Shown: one piece after another, positions 38,078 to 46,255 of the stretch | Position numbering within the stretch: position 1 is the first letter of the stretch | How the letters are laid out: each line of letters opens with the position of its first letter | Assembly (NCBI RefSeq): GCF_000691165.1 | Contig: NZ_ASJD01000002.1 | Location: forward strand, 186,001-250,000 | Source of the DNA: Bacillus safensis FO-36b | GTDB lineage: Bacteria; Bacillota; Bacilli; Bacillales; Bacillaceae | Direction of reading: 5' to 3' | DNA: 64,000 bases | Translations under genes and position numbers: made by a program | The notes under the pieces: model-generated | Database searches by the model: none | What the model saw: the letters and a program-made list of their open reading frames with translations, nothing else | What the model was told of the DNA's origin: nothing

Positions 38078-39489
38078 AGCCATTATCGATTAAAAAGAAA
38101 GTACTCTTCTTAATTCTTGCAGTGATCGGAATCGTTGCAGCCTCAGCGCTTGCCCTTACCTTTTACTTATACCAGCACTTATATATTGATAAACAGATTG
38201 ATTCCTTAAGTTTGCAAGGTAAGAAGCTTGCAGAAATCTATCACACACACGGGAAAGACAAGTATTTTACCGACAGAATGAAATGGGCAAATGACTCAAG
38301 TCAGGCGAACGTTATTTTTACAGATGATCCAATGGAGCTTTCAAGTGGTCTTCCTTTTGATACGAACACAAATGATAATCTCATTACGTTCAAGGAACGC
38401 CAAAAGCTCCTTCAAGGTGAAACCGTCGTGTTAATTAGAGAACACCCACAGTTTCACCAAGATATTCTTGGCATCGCCATCCCTGTTTTCTCAAGCAATG
38501 ATGATCTATCGGGAACTATTTTCCTCTCCATGCCATTATCAGATGTATATGAACCCTTTGTCCAAATTAGATTGACGCTGGGTATATCCATCTCATTGAT
38601 TCTGCTCCTGATATTTTTAATCGGATATAAGAGCTCCAATCACATTGTACAGACAATAAATAAAATGAAAGAAATTGCAATGGAAATGGAATCTGGCGAT
38701 TTCTCAAAACGAATGGCCGTAACTAAAAAAGGAGACGAGTTAAACCAGCTTAGCCGCTCCTTTAATAAACTGTCTTCAACCCTCGAAAAAGTTGAGCAGC
38801 ACCGCAGGGAATTTCTTGCGAATGTCTCTCACGAACTTAGAACGCCTTTAAGTTATATGAAAGGCTATGCAGAAGGAATTGAAGAAGGGGTCATTGATCA
38901 AAAAAAGGGGATGCAAATCATCCAAGATGAGGCCACACGTTTAAGCCGGCTTGTGCACGACCTTTTAGATCTTGCACAGTTAGAAGGTGACTCTTATCCA
39001 CTTACGATGGAGCCAGTCGTCTTTGCACAGCTCATCCACGATGTTCTTGATCAAATGGCATTCATCGCTGACAAAAAAAGCATTATTTTCAAACGAACGC
39101 TAGAAGAGGATTGTATTGTTTATGGTGATAGCGACCGTCTCCAACAAGTGATACGTAATTTACTGGACAATGCCATTCATTACACGCCATCTGGGAAATC
39201 AATATCGATTGAATTACAAGTTCACCAAGGTGTTGCTGAATTGAAAGTGACCGACGAAGGCAGCGGTATTCCAAAAGAAGATCTTCCACATGTTTCTGAG
39301 CGATTTTATCGTGTAAATAAAGCACGAACAAGAAAGGATGGCGGCTCTGGCCTTGGACTAGCCGTTGTCTATCAAATCATCAAAAAACATCATGGAACAT
39401 TCGACATTCAATCTGAGCCTGGCATTGGTACGACAGCCATCATTCAGCTGCCAAATACTCCTTTCACTGAAGACGTGCCAACCAAATAA
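38074..39489 (+). CDS. Sensor histidine kinase with extracytoplasmic domain
   Basis: 471 aa. TM1 at about residues 10-32, an extracytoplasmic sensor of about 130 residues, TM2 at about 166-188, HAMP to about 240, a HisKA domain with phospho-acceptor His253 in LANVSHELRTPLSY, and an HATPase domain (N box QQVIRNLLDNAIHYTP, G1 DEGSGIP, G2 GGSGLGLAVV). The protein ends after a normal ATPase domain. Forms a three-gene operon with the lipoprotein and regulator. Signal unknown. Confidence 0.92.
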   Translation: MKPLSIKKKVLFLILAVIGIVAASALALTFYLYQHLYIDKQIDSLSLQGKKLAEIYHTHGKDKYFTDRMKWANDSSQANVIFTDDPMELSSGLPFDTNTNDNLITFKERQKLLQGETVVLIREHPQFHQDILGIAIPVFSSNDDLSGTIFLSMPLSDVYEPFVQIRLTLGISISLILLLIFLIGYKSSNHIVQTINKMKEIAMEMESGDFSKRMAVTKKGDELNQLSRSFNKLSSTLEKVEQHRREFLANVSHELRTPLSYMKGYAEGIEEGVIDQKKGMQIIQDEATRLSRLVHDLLDLAQLEGDSYPLTMEPVVFAQLIHDVLDQMAFIADKKSIIFKRTLEEDCIVYGDSDRLQQVIRNLLDNAIHYTPSGKSISIELQVHQGVAELKVTDEGSGIPKEDLPHVSERFYRVNKARTRKDGGSGLGLAVVYQIIKKHHGTFDIQSEPGIGTTAIIQLPNTPFTEDVPTK

Positions 39490-39634
39490 CAAATGAGATG
39501 AAGACTATCTATGAGAATCAGCTGTCTACATTTGAACAGTCTTCTTAACAACCACTATTTTTAATCCCTTTTTCATCACATATTCTATTTTTCAAAAGGG
39601 AGAGCTGAATGCTTCATTCACGAAATACTATCAC

Positions 39635-39679
39635 AAAAAAAGCGTGCAAGACCTTCTTGAGAACGTCCTGCACGCTTTT
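39635..39679. terminator. Bidirectional terminator between the kinase and the permease
   Basis: AAAAGCGTGCA-N1-GAC / GTC-N1-TGCACGCTTTT stem with A and T runs at both ends, serving the convergent genes. The rest of 39490-39634 shows nothing recognisable. Confidence 0.87.
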
Positions 39680-39682
39680 AAA

Positions 39683-41032
39683 TCAAACAGCTGTTTCAAA
39701 CCGCTTTCTGTTGATGAAGAAAGAAAGAGTAATAATCAGATAAATGCCCATTGTGACCATCGTTTGGACAATTGGAGTTGTTGACACAACGCCGATGAAA
39801 ATGGCAATGATCGCAATCACAGAAAACCATGTTGTGAAAGGATACAGCTTCACACGATATCCTCCTGGTTCTGCTACACTTCGAGATTTTAAATGCCCGA
39901 CAGCAATAATAAACCAAATGAATAAGACCGTATAGCTTAAAGATCCCATTAAATAATTAAAGGTTTGACTTCCTACAAAAAGAGAAATCAACACAGCGGC
40001 ATACAATGTAGATGTACACACTAGGATCGCTCTGACAGGCACCTGCTGTTTTGATAGCTTTGAGAAGCCCTTCCATACACGCCCATCCATCGCTTGCGTA
40101 TAAAGTACCCTTGAGGATGCGTACAGCCCAGAGTTCATAGAAGACAAGATCGCTAATAAAATGATACCGTTCATGATGTCACTTGCGTATGGCACGCCAA
40201 TCGTTGCAAACACGGTGACGAATGGACTCACTTGCTCATTGTTTACTTGATTCCAGGGAATCAAGCTGACGATGATGAAGAACGGCAGTACATAGAAACC
40301 GATGATTCGTACAAATGTACTTTGAATGGCCTTTGGGATGACTTTTTCAGGGTTTTTTGTTTCTGCTAATGTGACCCCGATCATTTCAGTCCCGCCATAT
40401 GAATACACCACCACAAGCATGGCCGCAATTAAGCCGCCTGTTCCATTCGGGAAAAATCCTCCGTGGTCGGTTAAGTTGGATAATCCCGGTGCAGCATGCT
40501 GACCAAATGAGACAAACAGCATGGTTAACCCAATGATAATAAATAAAATAATGACAGCAATTTTAATAGAAGCTAACCAGTACTCCGTCTCAGCAAACAT
40601 TTTAACAGAACAAACATTGATCAATGTCACAACAAGTGAAATGATTAACACAAGTATCCAAATCGGCACCTGTGGGAACCAGTACTGAATAAAGATCGCA
40701 GATACGATTGCTTCTGCTGCAATGTTCAGCACCCACATTTTCCAGTATATCCAGTCTAAGAAATAAGCCGGATATTTCCCTAACACCGGTTCAATTAAAT
40801 CACGGAATGTTCTTGCGCCAGGTCGTGCAACCGTCATTTCGGCAAGTCCTTGCATAATAAATAATAAAATAAGACCACCAATCATATATGCCAAAATGAC
40901 AGCAGGACCTGCGATATCAATAGCGGAGCTGCTTCCTTTAAACAGACCAGCACCTATTGCACCACCAAGTGCGAGCATCATAATATGCCTTGACGTCATT
41001 GTTCGTTTTAACTGCACATGTTCCTTTTCCAT
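39683..41032 (-). CDS. yvbW: APC-family amino acid permease, YvbW-like
   Basis: 449 aa with about 12 transmembrane helices. The amino acid permease signature MLALGGAIGAGLFKGSSSAI (TM1 break, about 19-38) and the conserved SYGGTEMIGVTLAETKNPEK (about 210-229) place it in the AAT branch. AAAGGAG precedes ATG 41032. It is preceded by a full T-box leader, so it responds to uncharged tRNA. In B. subtilis the T-box-controlled permease YvbW is assigned to leucine; the candidate specifier codon here (CUC) agrees. Confidence 0.78.
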   Translation of the reverse strand: MEKEHVQLKRTMTSRHIMMLALGGAIGAGLFKGSSSAIDIAGPAVILAYMIGGLILLFIMQGLAEMTVARPGARTFRDLIEPVLGKYPAYFLDWIYWKMWVLNIAAEAIVSAIFIQYWFPQVPIWILVLIISLVVTLINVCSVKMFAETEYWLASIKIAVIILFIIIGLTMLFVSFGQHAAPGLSNLTDHGGFFPNGTGGLIAAMLVVVYSYGGTEMIGVTLAETKNPEKVIPKAIQSTFVRIIGFYVLPFFIIVSLIPWNQVNNEQVSPFVTVFATIGVPYASDIMNGIILLAILSSMNSGLYASSRVLYTQAMDGRVWKGFSKLSKQQVPVRAILVCTSTLYAAVLISLFVGSQTFNYLMGSLSYTVLFIWFIIAVGHLKSRSVAEPGGYRVKLYPFTTWFSVIAIIAIFIGVVSTTPIVQTMVTMGIYLIITLSFFINRKRFETAV

Positions 41033-41082
41033 TTTCTATAGCTCCTTTAAATTTGAATCTTCAGACAAATATAGGATAAAAA

Positions 41083-41363
41083 CATATAAAAAGGCCAGTC
41101 ATCTCCTTGAAGAGACGACTGACCTTGCAACCGCGTTACCACTCTAATTGATTCAGCCATAGCTGAATCCAACTTAAAACCCGTTAACGGAGGTCACACG
41201 TAAAGACTTACTATTCATTCAGTCTTACCGCTCTTTGAGCGAGTTCAATGATTCGTTTTACTGCGTTGCACCAACCCGCAGCTCTCTTAAAAAAACGGAT
41301 GTTCATCTACTATTCTCAAGTCAAAGCGTTTATAGTCAATTTGTATATTCATCAAAGATTTTA
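41083..41363 (-). ncRNA. T-box riboswitch leader of the permease (probably leucine)
   Basis: Minus-strand leader of about 280 nt. The T-box core AGAGTGGTAACGCGG lies at 41131-41145. Before it, stem III GATTCAGC-N4-GCTGAATC lies at 41150-41171. After it, a terminator hairpin GGTCAGTCGTCTC / GGAGATGACTGGCC with TTTTT lies at 41088-41124. The Stem I distal part AGAGAGCTGCGGGTTGGTG is near 41270-41290. The specifier-loop sequence GAA-CTC-G at 41240-41246 suggests codon CUC (Leu) at 41241-41243. The element itself is clear; the specifier reading is by eye. Confidence 0.9.
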
Positions 41364-41370
41364 TTTTTTA

Positions 41371-41399
41371 AATATACTGACTAACCACGCAATTGTCAA
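41371..41399 (-). promoter_or_regulatory. Promoter of the T-box leader
   Basis: Minus strand TTGACA (41394-41399), 17-nt spacer, TATATT (41371-41376). The implied start near 41363 is about 330 nt before the permease ATG. Confidence 0.8.
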
Positions 41400-41422
41400 C
41401 ATCCTTTTTCAGACATTCTCTT

Positions 41423-42097
41423 TTAACGAATCCAAACAGCTACTTCATCCATCGGACGGCGCGTTTTGCCGCGCTTTGGCTCGGTGACACGATAACCAAA
41501 GGCTGCCATGACAGAAATATCATACTGACCATCCTCAAGCAGCCCTTCTTCATCTAGAATGCGATGAATCTCATCGTAGCTGAATCCCTCGACCGGGCAT
41601 GAATCAATGCCAATTTGTGCAGCAGCTGTCATCATGTTTCCAAGGGCAATATACGTTTGTTTTGAAGCCCAGTCAAAGAGCGTACGTTCATTTTCTAACA
41701 AATGAAGATCATTCTCTTGGAATTCTTGGTAGCGTCCCTTCACCATCTCGAACGTTTCGTCTGACATTCCTTTGATTTGCTTGTTGATGTATTCTGCATA
41801 TGCTGAATCATAACGGGCGTCTGTTCTTGCCAAGATGATCACAAAATGGCTGGCAGTAGGAAGCTGCTTTTGCGCTCCCCATGTATACTCTTTTAATTTT
41901 TCTCTAAATGCTTCATTTTGAACAACGAGGAACTTCCAAGGCTCAAATCCTACAGAGCTTGGGGAAAGTCTTCCTGTTTCTAAAATAAATGCAAAATCAT
42001 CCTCTGATATTTTTTTCGTTGGATCAAACTCTTTTGTCGCATGGCGGAACTCATACGCCTCAATGATTTCTTTTTTTAATTGCTCTTTGTCTTGCAT
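41423..42097 (-). CDS. hypO: NAD(P)H nitroreductase / flavin oxidoreductase, HypO (YfkO)-like
   Basis: 224 aa from the ATG at 42097 (AGGA 8 nt upstream); the first in-frame ATG at 42106 abuts that site. It has a nitroreductase fold with FMN-binding Arg and Ser residues in YEFRHATKEFDP and RLSPSSVGFEPWKFLVV, QTYIALGNMMTAAAQIGIDS, and a C-terminal basic GYR...KTRRP patch for the phosphate. It reduces quinones or nitro compounds, typically as a dimer. A divergent HxlR regulator precedes it; in B. subtilis the disulfide-stress regulator HypR controls the nitroreductase HypO, which fits this layout, though the exact orthology is inferred. Confidence 0.72.
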   Translation of the reverse strand: MQDKEQLKKEIIEAYEFRHATKEFDPTKKISEDDFAFILETGRLSPSSVGFEPWKFLVVQNEAFREKLKEYTWGAQKQLPTASHFVIILARTDARYDSAYAEYINKQIKGMSDETFEMVKGRYQEFQENDLHLLENERTLFDWASKQTYIALGNMMTAAAQIGIDSCPVEGFSYDEIHRILDEEGLLEDGQYDISVMAAFGYRVTEPKRGKTRRPMDEVAVWIR

Positions 42098-42252
42098 TGT
42101 ATTCATCCTTTCTATTAACCAATTAGGGCGTTAGTTTCATCAATCCAATTCCTTTCCATTCCCATATAGAAATTGTTATGATAAAAAAACAACAGCCCGA
42201 ATGTGTGATGTGATATCCCTATGGTATAAGAAAAGCTTCGAGTGATTCAAGT

Positions 42253-42270
42253 ACGCACATTTTTGTTCGT
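42253..42270. promoter_or_regulatory. Candidate HxlR operator between hypO and hypR
   Basis: ACGCACA-N4-TGTTCGT is an inverted repeat with one mismatch per arm. A second TTGTTCGT lies about 20 nt further on at 42282-42289. It stands 55 nt before the regulator gene in a 227-nt divergent spacer. Assignment is tentative. Confidence 0.4.
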
Positions 42271-42324
42271 TAGGTACCATCTTGTTCGTGTATCACCAAA
42301 TTTGTCTTAGAAAGGAGTGTTAAG

Positions 42325-42690
42325 ATGAGTGCACCATCCAATCCAGTCAGTATTGTCAATCATGGCTGTCCCGTTTCAGTGACGACAAGTGTCATCGGAG
42401 GGAAATGGAAAGGAGTGATCCTTTATCATTTGACTTGCGGACCAAAACGCTACAATGAATTGCGCCGGCTGCTGCCAAGAATTTCTCAGCGTGTCCTCAC
42501 ACTGCAATTGCGTGAGCTTGAACAAGACGGCGTTGTCCATAGAGAAGTCTATGAGGAGGTCCCCCCTCGTGTCGAATATTCCCTCACTTCTCTCGGAAAT
42601 ACATTAAAGCCTATCATCTTCGCCATGCGTGAATGGGGCGAATCCTACGGGAAAGAAGCGCGCCCAAAAGAAAAAAGCTGCCATCTCTAG
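42325..42690 (+). CDS. hypR: HxlR-family (MarR-like) thiol-sensing regulator, HypR-like
   Basis: 121 aa from ATG 42325 with AAAGGAG upstream. The whole protein is one winged helix: [20 protein letters not shown], then [20 protein letters not shown] and the wing [15 protein letters not shown]. Cys15 in HGCPVS is at the N-terminal position used for redox sensing in YodB, CatR and HypR. Cys38 and Cys118 are further candidates for a disulfide. Divergent from a nitroreductase. The name HypR is inferred from family and context, not from close sequence recall. Confidence 0.68.
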   Translation: MSAPSNPVSIVNHGCPVSVTTSVIGGKWKGVILYHLTCGPKRYNELRRLLPRISQRVLTLQLRELEQDGVVHREVYEEVPPRVEYSLTSLGNTLKPIIFAMREWGESYGKEARPKEKSCHL

Positions 42691-42701
42691 CAGCTTTTTT
42701 T
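42671..42701. terminator. Bidirectional terminator between the HxlR gene and minJ
   Basis: AAAAAAGCTGC / GCAGCTTTTTT stem with an 8-nt loop. It contains the last codons of the regulator and abuts the minJ stop. Confidence 0.9.
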
Positions 42702-43887
42702 AAGATGAAATTGCCGTTGGTTCTTGCTGTGGATCATCCTTTACAAACAGGATGCCAAGCTGATGATGCTCCCCTTCGTAAGAAGCACGTTTCTCAAATC
42801 TTGTCTGACCATTTAAGCCAATGATCTCGAGCTTTGTTAGAGCACGATTGGTTTGAAGGGCTTCATAAAATTCCGAAACGGTTTTGACTTCAATTCCATT
42901 CACTTTTGTGATGACTTCTCCGATCTCAAGCTTTAAATCAGCCGCTGGTGTATTTGGAATAATCCCCAGCACCATCAGCCCTTGATTACGCTTAGAGAAG
43001 TAGAACGGGGCAGCATTGTCATTGACCCTCTGTTTCCATGAGAGAAAGGCTCTTCCTATCACCGCAATCAATACAGCTCCCCAAGCAATCGGTTCAAACC
43101 AAATACTTGCAGCCCCTAATAAGGCGACAGCGAGTCCGAGCATGAGAATACGCCGCGCTGTAATTTGAATACTAACAATTGGCAGTGAGCCTTGAATTCT
43201 CTGACCGAATCCGATGATATATGGAATCAAAATAAATGAAAAGCTTTGATCATGTACTTGAAGCACCGGCCACCATGGCAGAGAAGAAGTGAATTCACCT
43301 GCCGGCATCAGCAAAACAAGCGGTAAAAGCCACAGACGGTTTGCCCGCTGCTGACCAATTAAAAGTCCTCTCGCACTCATCACCATAGCAGGCGATGTAC
43401 GTAAATGCGCCGTTCGATAGGCTAGAATCCCCTCCGTCATTAATAGAAGTCCTAGCAGAATGACAACGGCTGATGCATTCATCATTGAGAGCTGCGGCAG
43501 CCAAGAATGACTCACTTGGAAATGCATCAGTCCAAGTGCCGCAATAAAACTGAAACCGAGTGTGTATGCAGACGAAAGCGCACTCGCCTTAAAGAATAAA
43601 GAGAAAACGATGGTCATCGCTGCAATCAGCACGATGAATCCAGGGGGGAGGGCAATCCCTAAGCCTACTGAAATAACGGATAGGCAAATCCCTAGAATCC
43701 ATCCCTTTGAATATGTAAATTTAAGTTCATCGTATACATCTTCTATTCTTGTTTGAAACGCTTTTCTCTCCCGCTTTACGCGGATGTAGCCATGCAATAG
43801 GCTGATTAATATCATGAAATAAAAAAGAGGATGGATTAAAAACAGACCGACCGCTTTTAATCCAGCTCCCATCCACTCCGAGCTCAT
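42700..43887 (-). CDS. minJ: Cell-division topological determinant MinJ
   Basis: 395 aa (B. subtilis 397). The N-terminal two thirds carry about six to eight transmembrane helices. The C-terminal PDZ domain starts near residue 290 (GLMVLGIIPNTPAADLKLEIGEVITKVNGIEV). MinJ bridges DivIVA and MinD at poles and septa and also affects swarming. It follows swrA in the same orientation, the B. subtilis swrA-minJ order, probably as one operon. Confidence 0.92.
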   Translation of the reverse strand: MSSEWMGAGLKAVGLFLIHPLFYFMILISLLHGYIRVKRERKAFQTRIEDVYDELKFTYSKGWILGICLSVISVGLGIALPPGFIVLIAAMTIVFSLFFKASALSSAYTLGFSFIAALGLMHFQVSHSWLPQLSMMNASAVVILLGLLLMTEGILAYRTAHLRTSPAMVMSARGLLIGQQRANRLWLLPLVLLMPAGEFTSSLPWWPVLQVHDQSFSFILIPYIIGFGQRIQGSLPIVSIQITARRILMLGLAVALLGAASIWFEPIAWGAVLIAVIGRAFLSWKQRVNDNAAPFYFSKRNQGLMVLGIIPNTPAADLKLEIGEVITKVNGIEVKTVSEFYEALQTNRALTKLEIIGLNGQTRFEKRASYEGEHHQLGILFVKDDPQQEPTAISS

Positions 43888-43955
43888 TATCGTTCACCGC
43901 CCAAGTCAAGCATTTTCTCTTATTCTATCAAATAAATCGATGCTTGACATCAGGT

Positions 43956-44309
43956 TTATTTCTCCTGATTCATCCAAAGTGTGACATTCGACAGTGAAAA
44001 ATCTTTTAAGTAGTGATTGACATCTACATCTAGTATGCCGCCGAGCAGCTGCATCGACCTCTTGATGTCGGTTAAGTTTATACCAAGTCTCTTATGATTA
44101 TCCATTAAATAATTGAAGTATATCTCAGCACAGTCTTCATCGATTTCGTCGACTGATTCTACCGTTGTGTAATTGACCAAGTACCTGCTTAACAGCATGA
44201 GCAGACTTAATGCCTTTGTAGCGGAAAACGTCACATCTTTCGTACGACTCTTAAGTTCCTCTACCAACTCGTAATATTTTTTCTCTCTCACAATACTTGC
44301 CCTTTTCAA
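43956..44309 (-). CDS. swrA: Master activator of swarming motility SwrA (intact)
   Basis: 117 aa, same length as functional B. subtilis SwrA. TTG start at 44309 with GGGGG 7 nt upstream. The sequence KRASIVREKKYYELVEELK and NVTLWMNQEK matches SwrA closely. It works with DegU on the fla/che promoter. Codons 9-12 read GAG AAA AAA TAT, so the A run that is 8 (functional) or 9 (broken laboratory allele) in B. subtilis is only 6 here. The frame is open, predicting swarming competence. Confidence 0.95.
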   Translation of the reverse strand: MKRASIVREKKYYELVEELKSRTKDVTFSATKALSLLMLLSRYLVNYTTVESVDEIDEDCAEIYFNYLMDNHKRLGINLTDIKRSMQLLGGILDVDVNHYLKDFSLSNVTLWMNQEK

Positions 44310-44513
44310 TTGTGTACCCCCATTTACTAGTTCTTTTAAGAAAAGCGCAAACCTCGGTACAGCTTCATGCTCAAGCTGAATATCCGCAAAAAATAAAATA
44401 TTTAAAATGAGTGCTACTTTTTATTGTAAGAATTATTTATGTAACATACAACTTTCAAAAGTTTCATTTTCATGACATGTTTAAATCAACAGAAAGTCTC
44501 TTATATACATATG

Positions 44514-44540
44514 TTATCGGGTAAAATTGAAGGAATGTTA
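44514..44540 (-). promoter_or_regulatory. SigD-like promoter of swrA
   Basis: Minus strand TAAC (44537-44540), 15-nt spacer, CCCGATAA (44514-44521), close to the SigD consensus TAAA-N15-GCCGATAT. About 205 nt upstream of swrA. In B. subtilis swrA also has a SigD promoter. Another possible SigA promoter (TTGAAA-N17-TAATTC) lies nearer the gene. The rest of 44310-44625 is AT-rich with no gene. Confidence 0.55.
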
Positions 44541-44625
44541 TGTTTTTTGTAAAATAAATGAATATATTTCTCGATATAATTTATTTTTAATCATAAATTA
44601 TTACATGTTCATGACACTTATGAAC

Positions 44626-44656
44626 CAAAAAAAAGAGGCTATTATTCGCCTCTTTA
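44626..44656 (-). terminator. Terminator of ctpB
   Basis: Minus strand: AAAGAGGC / GCCTCTTT stem, 8-nt loop, T run. It overlaps the ctpB stop codon. Confidence 0.9.
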
Positions 44657-46102
44657 TTTTTTAAGATATAGTGCTTTTAGTGCAGTCTGTAATTGAAGGT
44701 CATTTTTTTCGTATGATTTCACTTCATCCACCATTTTGTTCATCATTTCCGCTGTTTTCAAATCAATGACACCTGATTTATCGAGATTGTATGTGCTTTG
44801 GAAGGCAAGTACGGCCTTTTTCGTTTCTTCATCAAAGTATCCATCTACTCTGCCAGGGTCAAATGACAATCCCTTTAACAGCGTCTGCGCTTGTCTCACT
44901 TCTTCATTGTTCATATCACGCTGAAGCGGTTCTTTTAGCTGAAGCGGACCTGCGGTAAAGTAATCCGGCTGATGAATCGCAATTGTCGGTACGACGCCTT
45001 TTTTGTGAATCCAATTGCCTTTTGGCGTGAGCCATTTATACAGCGTTAATTTAATATTACTTCCATCTCCCATCGGAACCGCCTGCTGCACAGTTCCTTT
45101 TCCAAAGGAGACATCACCGACGACTTCATACTTTCCAGCTTCTTTCATGGCTCCAGCAAGTATTTCCGAAGCGGAAGCACTGCCTTTATCAATTAAGACA
45201 TTGACTGGGTAAGGCTTTTTTTCTTTCAGTTTTGAAAAATATCGTTTCCGGTCGCCATTCCGTTCTGCGATTTGAATATAAGGCTGATCTTTCGTAATAA
45301 AATGCTTCAAAATATCTTCCACACTTTGCAGATAGCCGCCAGGGTTTCCTCTCACATCCAGTACAAGGCCTTCTATGCCCTTTTTCTCGAGCTGTTTCAA
45401 GCTTGAAGTGAAATCCTTCGCCGTATCTTCAGAGAAGCTGGAGATCGCAATATAGCCTGTTTTATGACCATTTACCTCTTTTACAGAGGAAGTCACTGTT
45501 TCAAGTGGAATTTCTTCTCGTTTGATATGGAACGTTAGCTCTTTTTCAATCCCGTTTCGTTTGATTGTTAAGGCGACAGACGTTCCTTTTTTTCCTCTTA
45601 TTTTCAGTACAGCATCGTTTAAGCTTTTTTCTTTCATCGGCTCACCGTCTATGCTGATGACTTCATCTTTCGGCTTTAGACCTGCTTTTGCCGCAGGGGA
45701 TTTTTTAAAGGCGGAGACGATAATGATCTTTCCTTCATCCATCCCCACTTCTGCCCCAATTCCCTCAAAGGAAGAATCAAGCGAATCAGAAAATTGCTTT
45801 GCGGTTTGCTTGTCCATGTATACTGAATACGGATCGTTTAACGTCGAAAGCATTCCTTGGATCGCGCCTTCAAGCAGCTTTTGCCGATCCACTTCCTCTA
45901 CATATTCATTTGAAATAAGGTCATAGGCTTTCTCGATCTTTTCCATCCCATTCTCTTTCGCCTTATCACTTGATTGAGCTTGTCCAGCCATTGCAGCTGC
46001 TGCTTGCGGTGACTCCGCATGAGTTCCCTCTTTATGCGTCATCACACCTGCACTTATTAAGAGAACGACACTTGCCATAATAGATGCGATTTGTTTTTTC
46101 AT
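44654..46102 (-). CDS. ctpB: Carboxy-terminal processing protease CtpB
   Basis: 482 aa. An N-terminal signal/anchor helix (about 5-21), a PDZ domain (about 95-180, GIGAEVGMDEG...AAKAGLKPKDEVISIDGEPM), an S41 peptidase domain with catalytic Ser in KGSASASEILAGAM (about 310) and Lys in FGKGTVQQ (about 335), and a C-terminal peptidoglycan-binding-like domain (about 395-460). In B. subtilis it cleaves SpoIVFA to activate SigK processing in sporulation. GGAGG precedes ATG 46102. Confidence 0.95.
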   Translation of the reverse strand: MKKQIASIMASVVLLISAGVMTHKEGTHAESPQAAAAMAGQAQSSDKAKENGMEKIEKAYDLISNEYVEEVDRQKLLEGAIQGMLSTLNDPYSVYMDKQTAKQFSDSLDSSFEGIGAEVGMDEGKIIIVSAFKKSPAAKAGLKPKDEVISIDGEPMKEKSLNDAVLKIRGKKGTSVALTIKRNGIEKELTFHIKREEIPLETVTSSVKEVNGHKTGYIAISSFSEDTAKDFTSSLKQLEKKGIEGLVLDVRGNPGGYLQSVEDILKHFITKDQPYIQIAERNGDRKRYFSKLKEKKPYPVNVLIDKGSASASEILAGAMKEAGKYEVVGDVSFGKGTVQQAVPMGDGSNIKLTLYKWLTPKGNWIHKKGVVPTIAIHQPDYFTAGPLQLKEPLQRDMNNEEVRQAQTLLKGLSFDPGRVDGYFDEETKKAVLAFQSTYNLDKSGVIDLKTAEMMNKMVDEVKSYEKNDLQLQTALKALYLKK

Positions 46103-46193
46103 ATTTGGCCTCCTTCTTCAACTCTTCCTGATGACCTGAGTTATTATATGCCAGAAGAAGGGATTTCATGTAAAGACATTCTCTCGTGAAGGC

Positions 46194-46222
46194 TTGACGA
46201 ATCATTTTATTAGGTGTAATTT
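46194..46222 (+). promoter_or_regulatory. Promoter of the TauE/SafE gene
   Basis: TTGACG (46194-46199), 17-nt spacer, TAATTT (46217-46222), 33 nt before the start codon. Confidence 0.6.
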
Positions 46223-46255
46223 TTATTTTGTTATGATTGAGAAGGAGTCTTCGCT

